A stretch of DNA of 64,000 nucleotides from Cordia subcordata. Its lineage: Eukaryota > Streptophyta > Magnoliopsida > Boraginales > Cordiaceae. The stretch lies in NCBI GenBank assembly GCA_028554755.1, contig JAPTOF010000001.1:33685501-33749500 (forward strand), in the 5' to 3' direction. The notes under the pieces were generated by a model. That model had not been told where the DNA came from. It was given only the letters and a program-made list of their open reading frames with translations, and made no database searches. Of the stretch, positions 1 to 13,160 are shown in pieces; the stretch's first letter is position 1; each line of letters opens with the position of its first letter. The translations under genes were made by a program, and so were the position numbers.

Positions 1-118
1 GAAAATGAAGATGAAAAAGAATCACATAAAGTCATAAAGACCAACAAGAACAATAAAACAAAGAGCGTTCAATTTATAAAATATGTAAAGCTAATAGCAT
101 TCATATCTCTAAAGAGCT
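1..118. repeat. Left part of dispersed repeat R3, interrupted
   Basis: This stretch matches 28654-28760 almost base for base, including the run 'aaatatgtaaagctaatag'. The match stops near 118 and resumes near 2574 ('ttgacaaaatattgtcta', matching 28773 onward). The simplest reading is one copy of a dispersed repeat split by a later insertion of about 2.45 kb. No coding content. Confidence 0.6.
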
Positions 119-2573
<2,455 letters not shown>

Positions 2574-2913
2574 TATTCTGGTCCTTGACAAAATATTGTC
2601 TATTGGTTTCTTGAGTAATCTTGAGAAAAAAAAAAGGAAAGTTTTTTGGCGAACCGATTCCTTGTGTTATAGCGAAATTACGTCACCAGTTCATGTGTTC
2701 CAGAAACTCTCTACTATTCCCCTTGTGCTTTTTCAACTTTTGCGTGTCTCCCAAACACTCATTTCCATTAAATCCATTGACAGAATTGATCAAAAGACCA
2801 TTTTGTCCTAATCAAGACTGGTCAAAATGACCATTTCACCTTAACCATAACACAATTTAAAAAAAAAAAAAAAAAGCCAATCACTAAAAGCCAACATGGT
2901 TTGGCGGTCAGTA

Positions 2914-3368
2914 AAAGTGGCAAACAGGTACCCGCGAGTCAACCCTACCCGTTTACACTGGGTTTGGCAGGTTGGCAGGTCGGGTCGAGTTGACCCGTTT
3001 AATAAACGGGTCAGGGGTATTAAACCCTAAACTGACCCTAGTGGGTTGGTGGGTTATTATAGCCGGTTAGACGGGTCGCTTTGGCGGGTTCGCGGGTCGC
3101 TTTGGCGGGTTAGGCAGATTCACAGGTCGTTTTTTCACGTTTCGCGGGTTGGCGGGTCATTTTAGCGGGTTGGCAGGTTATGCGGGTCATTTTGACATAT
3201 TCGCGGGTCACTCGCGGGTTGACCCAACCCAACCAGCCAATTTGGCGGGTCGGGTCGGGTCGGGTCGACAAGTTTATCTGGCGGGTCACTAACTCATCAA
3301 CCCTGACCCTATATTTTGACGAGTTAGACGGGTCGACCCGCAGGTCTCAACCCGTTTTGCCACCTCTA
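2914..3368. mobile_element. hAT-type MITE rich in CGGGT motifs
   Basis: A GC-richer 455-bp block full of imperfect gcgggt/gggtcg motifs sits in AT-rich DNA. Its ends are inverted: the left has GTGGCAAAC and the right ends GTTTTGCCAC. The 10 bases gcggtcagta occur directly on both sides (2904-2913 and 3369-3378), consistent with the 8-bp target duplication typical of hAT elements plus chance matches. No transposase is encoded, so it is non-autonomous. Confidence 0.75.
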
Positions 3369-3378
3369 GCGGTCAGTA

Positions 3379-4667
3379 GTGCATCAGCTCATTAAACTAG
3401 TTTAAGTCGCGAAGCAGAGGATCGCAGCCCACCTTTCTTCTTTAGCCGCATAGCCCAAATACCCGTGACGCTAACCCGACACAATAGTAAGATCTGACCG
3501 TTGGCTTGATAATCGGGGTGACATTGTTCTTCTCTCTGCCAGATTGCGACCTCAGTGATAAGCTCTGATCTCCGATCTGCTGTGAAACAATCGCCCACTG
3601 CCACCACCTCTCAAGGCCAGCAACGCCACTGGGCATGAAATGCCACGCCGCAGCCACCAAAAGGTTCGCTTGTTTTGCATAAATGGATCTAAAATAACCA
3701 CTCAAAGAAAACAGAAACTAGTGACGCTTCAATTTGAGGTCGGGGAAGAAAGCGCATTGCATTATTCATCAAGATGTGTATTGAATAGGATCACTGAAAT
3801 ATTTACTTACGGGGGACCCAACCGACCAACCAAGGAGTAAGCAGCGCAGGAGGGGAGGGAAGAAAGACGTCACTTACTCTATCCCTTACAGGAATGGTAG
3901 GACGAGTACAAAAGTTGGTGATGATTTTTAATTAGGTAATAGATATTATCCCATAAATTGGTGCCACCACAGATGCATTGGAGGAAAAGGAAATGCAAAT
4001 CATGGTGCAGGGGTTTTCTAGGAATTATAAACCCATTGCTGCAATTTTTTATTACATTTGATTAATCAAAACTAAATCCATATTTTTGGGCATAATTTGG
4101 AGTAACCTGTAGCCGTCCAACATGATTTCAAGCTTTTCTGCGGCAACCTTCAAGCCAAGCACGCGACATTTTTCACACCATCAACTTCTTCTCCAGACGG
4201 TGAACACAATGGTGCCTCTCACGAGTTCCAACAAGCTCTAATGTTGGCGGTGACCATTTACGGTGGCTCAATTTTTTCTTAATTTTTATTTTTTAAAATT
4301 TAAAATTTTAAAATTTTTAATTGGTCCCTCCCTCTTTCTTTGTTTTCTTTTTTATTTTTATTTTGAAATATGATGCAATTTTTAAGATAATAACGTTTGT
4401 TTAGGCTATTTCTATGCAAAATACATTTGCACCCTTATTTTTTGTGAGTGTTTCTCACACACAGTTAAAATGGATAAAAAAATTTAATGGAGGGGTATTG
4501 CTGCAATCCTTTAAAAAATACATGTTGGTTAATAGAGAGTGTTGGAAGCATTGGACCAGCAACGTAATTTTACAATAATACAAGGATTCCGTTAGTAGAA
4601 AACCCAAAAAAAAAAAAGAAATATACATGATTCATACAAGAAAGAGCAATATTTATACATCTTACTA
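3379..4667. other. Unassigned intergenic DNA
   Basis: No gene is recognisable. The short open frames do not resemble known proteins and overlap one another on opposite strands. From about 4595 the sequence again matches repeat R3 (compare 28812-28873, 'aaatatacatgattcat'), showing that a second R3 copy begins here and is then interrupted. Confidence 0.5.
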
Positions 4668-5443
4668 TGTGTATGTTCGGCAACAGCTTTTTAAGTAGTG
4701 TTTAGTGTTTTGACTATTCTAAATTATTACTGTTCGGTGAATTAGCGTTTCAAGTAACTTTTCAAGTAGTTTTTTGTATTTCAACTAACGTTTTCCAAAA
4801 AGCTAAAAATTTTAGCCTTTTAAGTAGCTTTAAGCTTTTTATGTTTTTTTGGCAATTCTACCCTTTTTGCATTTTTTTTTTTGTTTTTTCTATTCTTCCT
4901 TCAATCTCTCTCTATATTTGCACATTTTGTTTCACAAATATAAATAAGAAATAATATAAAATGAATTTCAAATTCTTTTTAAGCAACATCACTAAAAATA
5001 TAAGTTTTAATTTTTTTTTGGACAAAATAATTTTGAATCTATTAAAATTAATTTTTATAATATTGATACAATATTTTACAAAAAATTAGTAATATTTTAA
5101 TATTAAATATTTTATCAAAAAATAGTTATATTTTAATATTAAAATATGATTATAAGGAATAAATATCTAACTATGAAATATATTATCTTATTCCTATAAT
5201 AGTAATAGTAATTATAATTATCATAACAACAACAATAATAATAACATGATATCATTGTCTTTTTACGTTATTTTACATTCATCATTTAATCTAATAGTTA
5301 ATTTTACCTAACACATTTTGTTTAATCAGCTAGTTAAATAGTTATCAATTTAACAGCTAAAATACAACAGTTATTAGTTACTCAAATAGCTATCAGTTAT
5401 TCAAACAACTATCATTTACCTTAGCAGCTAAATTTGTTGAATA
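4668..5443. repeat. AT-rich dispersed repeat R2, copy 1
   Basis: The block shares long stretches with 10215-10840 and, inverted, with about 57400-58210. Shared landmarks are 'ttggcaattctaccctttt', a run of aacaacaataataa, 'tttacattcatcatttaat', and a tail of repeated 'atcagttattcaaa'. The ends are weakly inverted (gttcggcaacagc against the complement of gctaaatttgttgaatagac), which suggests a decayed non-autonomous DNA element. It interrupts an R3 copy: the flanks 'ttatacatctta' and 'cacacacatgtataaat' are contiguous at 28865-28893. Confidence 0.55.
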
Positions 5444-6480
5444 GACCTAAATACACACACATGTATAAATATATGAATGAATTTTTTATACTTCAAATTT
5501 CATCATTCGGTGTGGTCATCAATTCAGTTTTAGTCAAAAATTGGAAACATATCAAAGCAATTTTTTTTATTCAATTAAATTCGACTTCCTACAAAAACGA
5601 AGTTCCTTGCTTGAGGCTATAAAATTAATCCTCTTTGTTTTTCTTTCTTTCTTTCTTTTTCCTTTTAATTGGATTAAATTTTTAATAGTAATGATTTGGA
5701 TTCAAATTCCACGACATAGTTTAGTTGGGGGTGGGACATCTATGTCTTTTGTAATGCCTACTATGAGAATAGGGATCATTTGTGTTTTGATTGCTCGTTT
5801 ACAAGAAAGAATTTGGTGTAGGAGGTGGCACATGTCCAAGAGACCTACAAAGTTAAGGGTACGTTTGGTTTGTTTATTGTTTGTTTTTATTTTTATGAAA
5901 AGTGAAAATTAGGATAGAAGATTACATAATGTTTTGTTTCAAACAGCTATTAGTTATTTTAACAACTAAATTTATTGAATAGACCTATATATACACACAT
6001 GTATAAATATATGAATAAATTTTTTATACTTAAAATTTCATCATTCTGTGTGGTCATCAATTCAGTTTTAGTCAAAAATTGGAAACGTATCGAAGCAATT
6101 TTTTTTGATTCAATTAAATTCGATTTCCTACAAAAACGAAGTTAGTTGATTGGGGCTATAAAATTAATCCTCTCTGTTTTTCTTTCTTTCTTTCCTTTTT
6201 TTTTTTTTCCTAATTGGATTACTTTTTCGATAGTAATGATTTGGGTTCAAATTCCATGACAAAGTTTAGTTGGGGGTGGGACATCTGTGTCTTTTGTAGT
6301 GCCTACGTTGAGAATAGGGATCATTTGTGTTTTGATTGCTCATTTACAAGAAAGAATTTGGTGTAGGAGATGGCACATGTCCAAGGGACCTGCAAAGTTA
6401 AGGGTACTTTTGGTTTATTTGTTTTTTGTTTTCATTTTTATGAAAAGTGAAAATTAGAATAGAAGATGGCATAGCGTTTT
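5395..6480 (+). repeat. Tandem duplication of about 540 bp
   Basis: 5395-5936 and 5937-6480 are two direct, adjacent copies. Both contain 'tgtataaatatatgaat', 'tggtcatcaattcagtttt' and 'gttgggggtgggacatct'. Each starts with the tail of repeat R2 (ending 'gaatagaccta'), so the duplication came after the R2 insertion. A diverged single copy lies at 28880-29200. An open frame at 5541-5912 lies inside the first copy, is not kept in the second, and is judged non-coding. Confidence 0.75.
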
Positions 6481-6701
6481 ATACAATAGAAGGGGACATT
6501 TTAGTCTTTTGATACAATAACTTGACGATTTCTAATGGAATTTATTTTTGGGTTAATGTATATGTAGTTTTTTAAAAACACAAAGAGTTATTAGCGAGTT
6601 TTGAAATCACAGAAAATTTTATACAACTTTTATAAAGACAGGGGTAATATGCATTTTACACTCTGTTGAACGTGTTCAAACAAAGGCCTGTTCAAGGACC
6701 A

Positions 6702-6930
6702 GGGCCTGTTTGGATTGGTTTTTTTTTTAAGAAAAAGTACTTTTTTTTTTTTAAAAGTTACATTAAATTTACAATAACTAATAGATTTGGCTTCTAAAAA
6801 AGTTAAAACTCTGAAAAAAAGCTCAAATATAATTTTTTTTTAAAAAATCAGAACTTTTAATTTTTAAAAAAATTATTTTTTAAAAATTATTAAAAAAATA
6901 TTTTTGAAAAAAATCAATCTAAACGAACCT
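6702..6930. mobile_element. Harbinger/Tourist-like MITE (family M1)
   Basis: The left end is GGGCCTGTTTGGATTGG; the right end reads AGGTTCGTTTAGATTG on the other strand. The interior is made of A/T runs that could fold back. It belongs to the same family as 22823-23052, 28069-28295 and 42902-43097. The flanking trinucleotides (cca, taa) do not match, so this copy is old. Confidence 0.55.
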
Positions 6931-7508
6931 TAAGTCACAAACGAAATGTGAACTAGCTGCAAAATTTGACAACTTGCCCCTTGTCACTTGTCAGCTTTAA
7001 TGGTTTTAATAGATCTGCGTGAATTTTGAGTCCCCAAGTTAGTAGTAGTTATTGTCCTCTATTCTTAGCAATAAACAAGCTAAACTCAACGCTCCCCCAA
7101 CCCAACCCCATTTTACTCAGCCATTAATTTAGATGCAAATTATGCCATGCTCTCAAATTATAATACACCCAAAGGTGCGTCGTGCATGGTTTAATAGATC
7201 TCACATTTAACGAGTTATACTCTTCTCATGTTGATGAATGCAACACAATAATTTGATCGCCAATCAGGCACCGGTAACACATCTAACTGCAAGCTCTGAA
7301 ATTGTTTACAAATTATCATTATGAACATATGATATTAAGCTTCTGAACATATAATGTAAGAGTAATGGATAAATAAATTGTAAATAATTAAAAGTTCTGA
7401 AAATAAAAATTTTAAATTGTAAACATATAACTTGCGATATGTAAATAATTAAAATTTACGAATGTATAGTATAATGATTGTGTACTTATAATACAAAATT
7501 GTAAATAT
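6931..7508. other. Unassigned intergenic DNA
   Basis: No coding or repeat signal is recognised apart from several 'tgtaaataattaaaa'-type AT motifs at about 7370-7510 that recur imperfectly. Confidence 0.4.
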
Positions 7509-7641
7509 ATAACATCTTTGTCTCAATTACGGACTGGGCACTGTGAACTTAAATTTTGTGTACTTGAAATTTACAATATTGCATTAGTACACAAAATTTA
7601 AGTTCACAATACCCGGTCCATAATTGAGACAAAGATGTTAT
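7509..7641. repeat. Near-perfect hairpin with 55-bp arms
   Basis: The left arm (about 7509-7563) begins ataacatctttgtctcaatt. The right arm (about 7587-7641) is its reverse complement with only a handful of mismatches, leaving a loop of about 23 bases. A transcript would form a long double-stranded stem. It is most simply a small foldback MITE. It lies at the left edge of duplicated unit I. Confidence 0.8.
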
Positions 7642-7666
7642 GATACCTGGTAGTATTTATTTATTT

Positions 7667-8080
7667 ATTTATTTATTTTTGGGTCAAAGATATCTAGTAA
7701 TGAGTAATGACTAGGACCCTTTTCTAACTACCAGTTGCACCTTGGTCTGAAATCACAGCCACGTTGCGCTCGAAAGATTAATTCAATCCATAGTGGATAA
7801 GATCATTTCAGGATTCTCTAGTCATCACCTTTCAGCTTGTTCATTAAATACAATGGATGCCCTATGAGACAAGCTAGCTACAAGCATCAGCATTTCTAAT
7901 CCTATAGATAGGAGGAAAGAACCAATTCTGATGATTTGGCCCCATCTAGAGAACAAGGAGTACGGAGACGAATTCAAGAATTTCAACTCATATTTGCTCG
8001 TCATTTTCGAAAGGTTACCTAAAACACTACGATACGAGAGGATCTTCAAATGGACTTAAAACCAAAATCAAACTTGCATT
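7667..8080. repeat. Duplicated block D, copy I
   Basis: The block is homologous to 33266-33880 (same orientation) and 48610-49180 (inverted). Shared landmarks are 'tcaaagatatctagtaat', 'cgaaagattaattcaatcc', 'atttggcccca' and 'gtcattttcgaaaggttac'. Compared with the other two copies, copy I lacks about 195 bp (the part equivalent to 33411-33607). On the minus strand all three copies keep an ATG followed by MTS(K/N)YELKF(L/V)NSS before their reading frames diverge. No known family is recognised. Confidence 0.75.
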
Positions 8081-8171
8081 GTTGTACGTGTTGCAACATG
8101 GCAGCATGGTCGTCTTCTGTATTTGTCTTAATAACGAGTTAAAAATTTTGAGATTCTAACTTAAAATCTAT

Positions 8172-8988
8172 TGGAAATAGTACAGTAAAAATATAAAGTG
8201 GAATTTCAAAAATAAAACTATGAATAAACTGAATATTATTTAATTTTAAAATTCAAATACAGTAGAACAATAAAATGTAAAATGTAGAAATTAAATTATT
8301 AAATTGAAGCACGATGTGATTGATCTCCTTGAGGGATGCTAATGGCTTTGCGACGTCTCCTCCTAGAATACAACAGTTTTATCTCTCATTTAGGTAGCAC
8401 TCTGAAGTAAGACCCTGCGAATTGAATATGTGGAACTTTCTCTGTGTAAAGACGAGATGCGAAATAATGCTAGCATAAACCTTCTACATGTTGTATGCTA
8501 TGCGATATAACCCAAAAATCTAAATAGTACCCAAGATTAAATGTTGAAATTTCCTATTTATAATGCCATAGGAGAGGAGTCAGTAATTATTGCATTCAGT
8601 GGAGATAATGTGGAATATTTGTAACTGCCATTAACATGCCATAAAATGTAACGAAAAGTAACCTCCAAGATCATTAGTGAGACATTAGTAACCACCAATA
8701 ATATACCATAACTCTTGGAAGCATAACTCTACCCTTTAATAACTTTTTGTTATGAATTATTGGTTTTCTGCTCGTTGAACATCTTTAAGCAACTAAAGCT
8801 GGCTAACTTTAATTGTTAATTTCTCATTCACCATAAGCACGTTTTTGACATAGAAATATATCACACTCATCTACTCGGAACAAAAAACGCAACAGTACCA
8901 TATTCCGACCCAAATGATAAGCGAGATTTGTCCCAATTTTCGGGACAAAGTGGCTTTGATCTCTATGTCAAAAACCATAACTCTAACA
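8172..8988. mobile_element. Probable solo LTR inserted in unit I
   Basis: Comparison with unit II (33950-33975) shows that about 815 bp is inserted here: 'aaaatctattgg' before and 'aatcaattggtgg' after correspond to the single stretch 'aaaattaattgatac' in unit II. The block can be read as TGGAAATAG...CTCTAACA, that is TG...CA. A related block lies at 29999-30677, sharing 'aatttctcattcaccataag'-like and 'tggctttg..ctatgtcaaaaa' stretches. No clean target duplication was found, so the LTR assignment is an inference. Confidence 0.4.
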
Positions 8989-9640
8989 AAATCAATTGGT
9001 GGTAAGATTAAAGTAGGGTTGCCCAAGATTTTGTAAGATGGATGCTCACATGTGAATTGATACTCACACATGGTTAGATATAAATTAAGATGAGATATAG
9101 TGGATGAATATGTTAGATATCACTAGAATTAGATGTAAGACTTGCATGTGGATAGATACTCACAAGTGGTTAAATATAATTGGACCATAAAATTAGATAT
9201 AAGACTTGCCTATAAAGGGATATTTACACGTGATTAAATATAATTAGACCAAGGATTAAATGTAAGACTTGCACTTGGACGGATACTTAAAAGTGATTAA
9301 ACATAATATAAGACTTGCAAGTGGTCGCACATGCATAAATATTCATTTGGTCAAATATAACTAGATGAAGGAATAGATATAGCACATGCACGTGTGTGGT
9401 ATACGTGGTTGAATATAACAGGACCAAGGATTAGGCACAAGACTTGCATGTGAATGGATACTCGTATGTGGTTATCAACAACTAGATGTAAGACTTGTAG
9501 GAGGATGGATACTCACATATGATTAAATCTAATATAAGATAACCCACACATGGATGCATATTCGCACGTAGTTAGATATATATAAATAGACTAAGGGCGC
9601 AACTCTTGTACCATGTTAAAAATTTTGAGGTTCTAACCTA
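8989..9640. repeat. Degenerate tandem repeat array, unit I
   Basis: About eight diverged units of roughly 65-75 bp recur, with the core 'aagacttgcatgtggatgg' followed by 'atactcacaagtggttaaa' and 'actggaccaaggattagat'. The equivalent array in unit II is 33985-34545, and a remnant lies in unit III near 48420-48500. No coding content. Confidence 0.7.
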
Positions 9641-10214
9641 AGACCAGTTGGTGCTACATGAAGGAACACAGTATCTTATCAGATAACATTGGATTTCTAT
9701 ATTGGAGAAATAATATTCTAATGTAACATTTTGTTTTCAAATAGAGAGCAAAACCTTAGAGATTCTATTTGGTCTAATTATGAAATTTCAATTGTTTAAT
9801 TGTAAAGCTTTTAGCAATAGAACTTTGGCTTAAATTTCAGTTAAATAAAAGTCGTTGACTATTTGACCTTGTATTTTAATTAGGTGTTGAACTTTTAGTT
9901 ATTTAAAAGGTAATTAATATATTATGCTTATTCAATCTCATAAGCTACTTTTCTTCTCTAAGACTGGCAACTTATTGTCAAGCACATTTTAGCAGAATAC
10001 TACAAATATATCCAAAGCATATTAAAAACTCTGATAGAAAATCTATCTCAAGTATATCACATATACATAACACAAACCTACCCAGAACATGCATTGTTTT
10101 AAATACTAATCTAAACAACTAGGTATTTCAAAACAGACTGTTAATACTATAGAATACATTTCTTTAGAAAAATAGTGTCTTAACCAGTCATTAAAAGCTA
10201 CCTAAAAAGTTATT
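9641..10214. other. Unassigned DNA within unit I
   Basis: The first part (to about 9705, 'ttctatattggaga') is shared with 34590-34667 in unit II. The remainder has no recognised gene or repeat. Confidence 0.45.
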
Positions 10215-10840
10215 GTCAAACACTAACATGACCTTAATGTTTAGTGTAGCTTTTGCTAAAAGTTAAATATGTTATTTTTTCAAGTAACTTTTAGCTTTTC
10301 ATATTTTTTTTTGAACAATTCTACCCTTTCTTCATTTTTATGAGCAATTCTACTATTTTTCAATATCTCTATATTTTTACTTTTTTTTCACAAATATAAA
10401 TAAAAAAACATAAAAATCAATTTCCAATTCTTTCCACACCAACATGTACTAAAAACTAAAAGTTTTATTGTCCCTTTATTTTTTTTGGCAAAATAAACTT
10501 TGAATCTATTAAAATTAATTTTTTATATTATTGATACAAATACTATAAAAAAATTAGTTATATTTCAATATTAAATTATTATTATAAAAAAATAAATATC
10601 TAACTACAAAATAATTATTTATTTAAATAATAATAACAACATAACAACAACAATAACACCACCACGATATCAATGTTCTTTTACTTCACTTTACATTTAT
10701 CATCTAGTTAAACAACTAATTTTACCGAACACATTTTGTTTAATAAGTTAGTTAAATAACTATCAGCCTACCCAAATAGTTATCAGTTACTTAAAAAATT
10801 ATTAGTTATTCTAACAGTTAATTTAATAAACAGACCCTTT
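10215..10840. repeat. AT-rich dispersed repeat R2, copy 2
   Basis: It is homologous and in the same orientation as 4668-5443: shared 'caattctaccctttcttc', an 'aacaacaataaca' run, 'tttacatttatcatctag' and a tail ending 'aataaacagaccc'. It is absent from the equivalent place in units II and III, so it inserted into unit I after the segmental duplication. Confidence 0.6.
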
Positions 10841-11260
10841 GAATGACATAAAAATATCATGATGACACCAAAAATATATTAGTTATTTATTGTATTACAC
10901 ATTTCTTCACATGTAGGCTTTATATATGATATTAATATCTTTTATGTGTAGGTATGATTTGTTTTGAGTTTTATACATGCACAATTTTAATATTTTTAAA
11001 TAAGTGACGGTGAGTTTTAAACATGAAATCTTTCAATTTTTTAACCCGATATCATAATAGATTACCACCTCATATAAAAACTTAAACTTGAATTTGCAAG
11101 GAAAAGAATTACAGAGGAAAAGAAATTATTGAATAACGAAAAGCAAGCAAAACACTTTCATTTAATTTGGACAAATTTATACAGGATCTTTTTTAGTTTT
11201 TGTTTAAATATTGTGAAGGCAATTGAAGAGAAGTGTAAATTTTACATATAAATTAATTCT
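10841..11260. repeat. Repeat block G downstream of gene A
   Basis: It is homologous to 12640-13160, 35540-36010 and, inverted, two adjacent copies at 47200-48080. Landmarks are 'ggtatgatttgttttgagt', 'tttaatttggacaaattta' and 'gaagtgtaaattttacata'. The block therefore flanks glycine-rich-protein gene A on both sides. No coding potential is seen. Confidence 0.7.
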
Positions 11261-11617
11261 CAATCAAAACATAGGATAACAGTCAAGGTTGATAAGTAAT
11301 GCTAAGGTTATATTGAGGTAACAATATGTTATCTAAAAACACAACGCTTAATACGAAATGAGACGGCGAGTTTGCATGTCTTGACTCAATTTTGATGTCA
11401 TGCAAGAGACGAAAATGCCTCAGGAAGTAATTAATACGGATAGTTATTATCATACCTAAAGTAGTCAGTGTTAAGTAAAACAAACCTTAGCTATTTATTA
11501 TTGGCTTTTGATTCCAAGATGAAAATTTTCAGAGTGGCTGTTGAAAAATTAAAACCCTTAACTGGAAATCAATTAGAGATACATAAATCCCATCCACAGG
11601 ACATGAATGGGCATGCT

Positions 11618-11623
11618 TTTATT
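11618..11623 (-). promoter_or_regulatory. Poly(A) signal of gene A
   Basis: On the minus strand AATAAA occurs in 'tttgaataaaagc', about 90 bp after the stop codon. The same motif at a similar spacing follows genes B (near 41898) and C (near 46362). Confidence 0.6.
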
Positions 11624-11713
11624 CAAACTTGTACAAAAGTACTACTAAGTATTACATTATATTCCACCAGCTTATAAGCATACATAGCGTATTTTGTAGA
11701 CATAAGTTGGATT

Positions 11714-12190
11714 TTAATTATGGGGCTTGGCTTCAGGCTCTGCATCCATGGCTTCACCGGCATATGAGCAGCATCTTCTGCAACCGCCATAGTAATCGCG
11801 GCGACAGCAACCGTAGCGACAACGTCCACGGCCATAACCTCCACGACCATAACCACCACGACCACCACCGGGGTAGCCTCCATAACCTCCACCGGGGTGG
11901 CCTCCATATCCGCCACCGGGGTACTTGGCATCATTTATCCCATTTGTCTCCTCATCTTGCGTAGCTGCACAATAACATATGCATGCAATATATGTGTTAA
12001 TATGATTAAGCTAAAGTGAAATGAGAGAGTCAACTTTGACAAGACCTATGCATTAAATAGCAATATCAAACATACTAGTGTCAAGTGAAGCAGAAGTCTC
12101 CTCAGCCAAGTCCCTAGCTGCCACCTCTGAGGTGATCATGAAAAGTATAGCCAAGCTAAGGCAAACCAAACCAAATATCTTGCTACCCAT
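11714..12190 (-). CDS. Secreted glycine-rich, cysteine-rich protein A
   Basis: Two exons on the minus strand: 12190-12076 (ATG at 12190) and 11964-11714 (TAA at 11716-11714), with a 111-bp intron that has gtatg and tgcag borders. The joined frame gives 121 residues. Residues 1-25 form a signal peptide (hydrophobic [13 protein letters not shown], likely cleaved after EVAA), so the product should enter the secretory pathway. An acidic segment (about 26-52, [13 protein letters not shown]) is followed by a Gly-Tyr-Pro-rich repeat with GGGYGG and YPGGG units (about 53-85). A C-terminal motif then holds six cysteines in the order C, CC, C, CC (residues 87-104) and the tail [10 protein letters not shown]. 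This fits the plant glycine-rich protein family (GRP/nodulin type, PF07172); some members are stress-inducible or bind wall-associated kinases, but the role here is unknown. Upstream TATA, downstream AATAAA and intact splice sites indicate a functional gene. Confidence 0.88.
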
Positions 12191-12265
12191 TTTTCAATTA
12201 ACTCGACTTACACGCTGCTAAATTGTTTCTGAAGAAGCATGAGAAACCTCATTCCTTCCCCTACA

Positions 12266-12274
12266 TATTTATAG
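12266..12274 (-). promoter_or_regulatory. TATA box of gene A
   Basis: CTATAAATA on the minus strand, about 75 bp upstream of the ATG, preceded by 'tctttctataaat', which is shared with genes B and C. A poly-G run of about 13 bases lies just upstream at about 12291-12303, and a C-rich run at about 12449-12466. Confidence 0.65.
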
Positions 12275-12639
12275 AAAGACATGGAGGCTTGGGGGGGGGG
12301 GGTTGTTTGGGTTTGTCTTTTGCAATAAAAGCCATGTGCATGTAGGCCTATAATTTGGGTGATTGATTTTCTTCCGTCAGAAATTAATTGGTTGGTTGTT
12401 GGCGATCGTATGGCTTTCAATTTTACACAAGTCCACTTGATCTCAGACCCCCCCCCCCACCCCCCCGACCACCCCAAAAACAAAAAGCAAAAAAAGTCCA
12501 CTTGATCTTCTAATGCATTCCTTTAGGTCCGTCTGTTGACTGATCATCAATCTATTCTAATTGTGCATCCATCCAAATTGGAGAGGTTCGAGCAAATAAA
12601 AGCGAGAGCAAGAATAACTGCTATAAAGAAGATATTGGT

Positions 12640-13160
12640 CTATTTGTTTATTGTATTACACATGTCCTCATATAGGTTTTATTTATTATATTGTACATAT
12701 ATGTTATGTTTTGTGCTTTGCATATGTGCAATTATAACATTTTTAAATGAGTAACTAGACATGTAGGCTTTATTTATTATATTAGCACGTCATTCACGAG
12801 TGGAAATGATTTGTTTTGAGTCTTGTTTGTATACAATTTTAATATTTTTAAATAAATCACGATGAATTTTATTTATGCATGGGATTTTTTAATTTTTAAA
12901 CTTAAATACCACAAGAGTTATCACGTCATCATATATTCATGAAAAGAAATTATAATTGTATAAAAAGAAGCAAACAAATCACTCTTATTTAATTTGGACA
13001 AAATTAGATGCAGGATCTTTTGTGGTTTTTGTTTAGATATTGTGAAGGCAATGGACGAGAAGTATAAATTTTACATATAAATATATAAATATACCCTCTT
13101 TAACTTAATCTATTTTCTTTTTTGCTTTTAATTTTTCTTTTTTATATATCTTTCCTTGCT
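12640..13160. repeat. Repeat block G upstream of gene A
   Basis: Direct repeat of 10841-11260 (shared 'tttgtttattgtattacac', 'tttaatttggacaaa', 'aaattttacatataaat'). It lies about 370 bp upstream of the TATA box, so both flanks of gene A carry the same block. Confidence 0.65.

Noticed and set aside
3180..3705. Several 70-87-codon frames around the hAT MITE
   Set aside because: They arise from the GC-rich CGGGT motifs or run across the element edge; none has a recognisable domain.
5541..5912. 123-codon plus-strand frame
   Set aside because: Lies within a tandem repeat and is not preserved in the second copy; no recognisable motif.
11623..11964. Frames over genes A and B rich in Val/Met or His
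   Set aside because: Same cause: alternative readings of the glycine-codon repeat.
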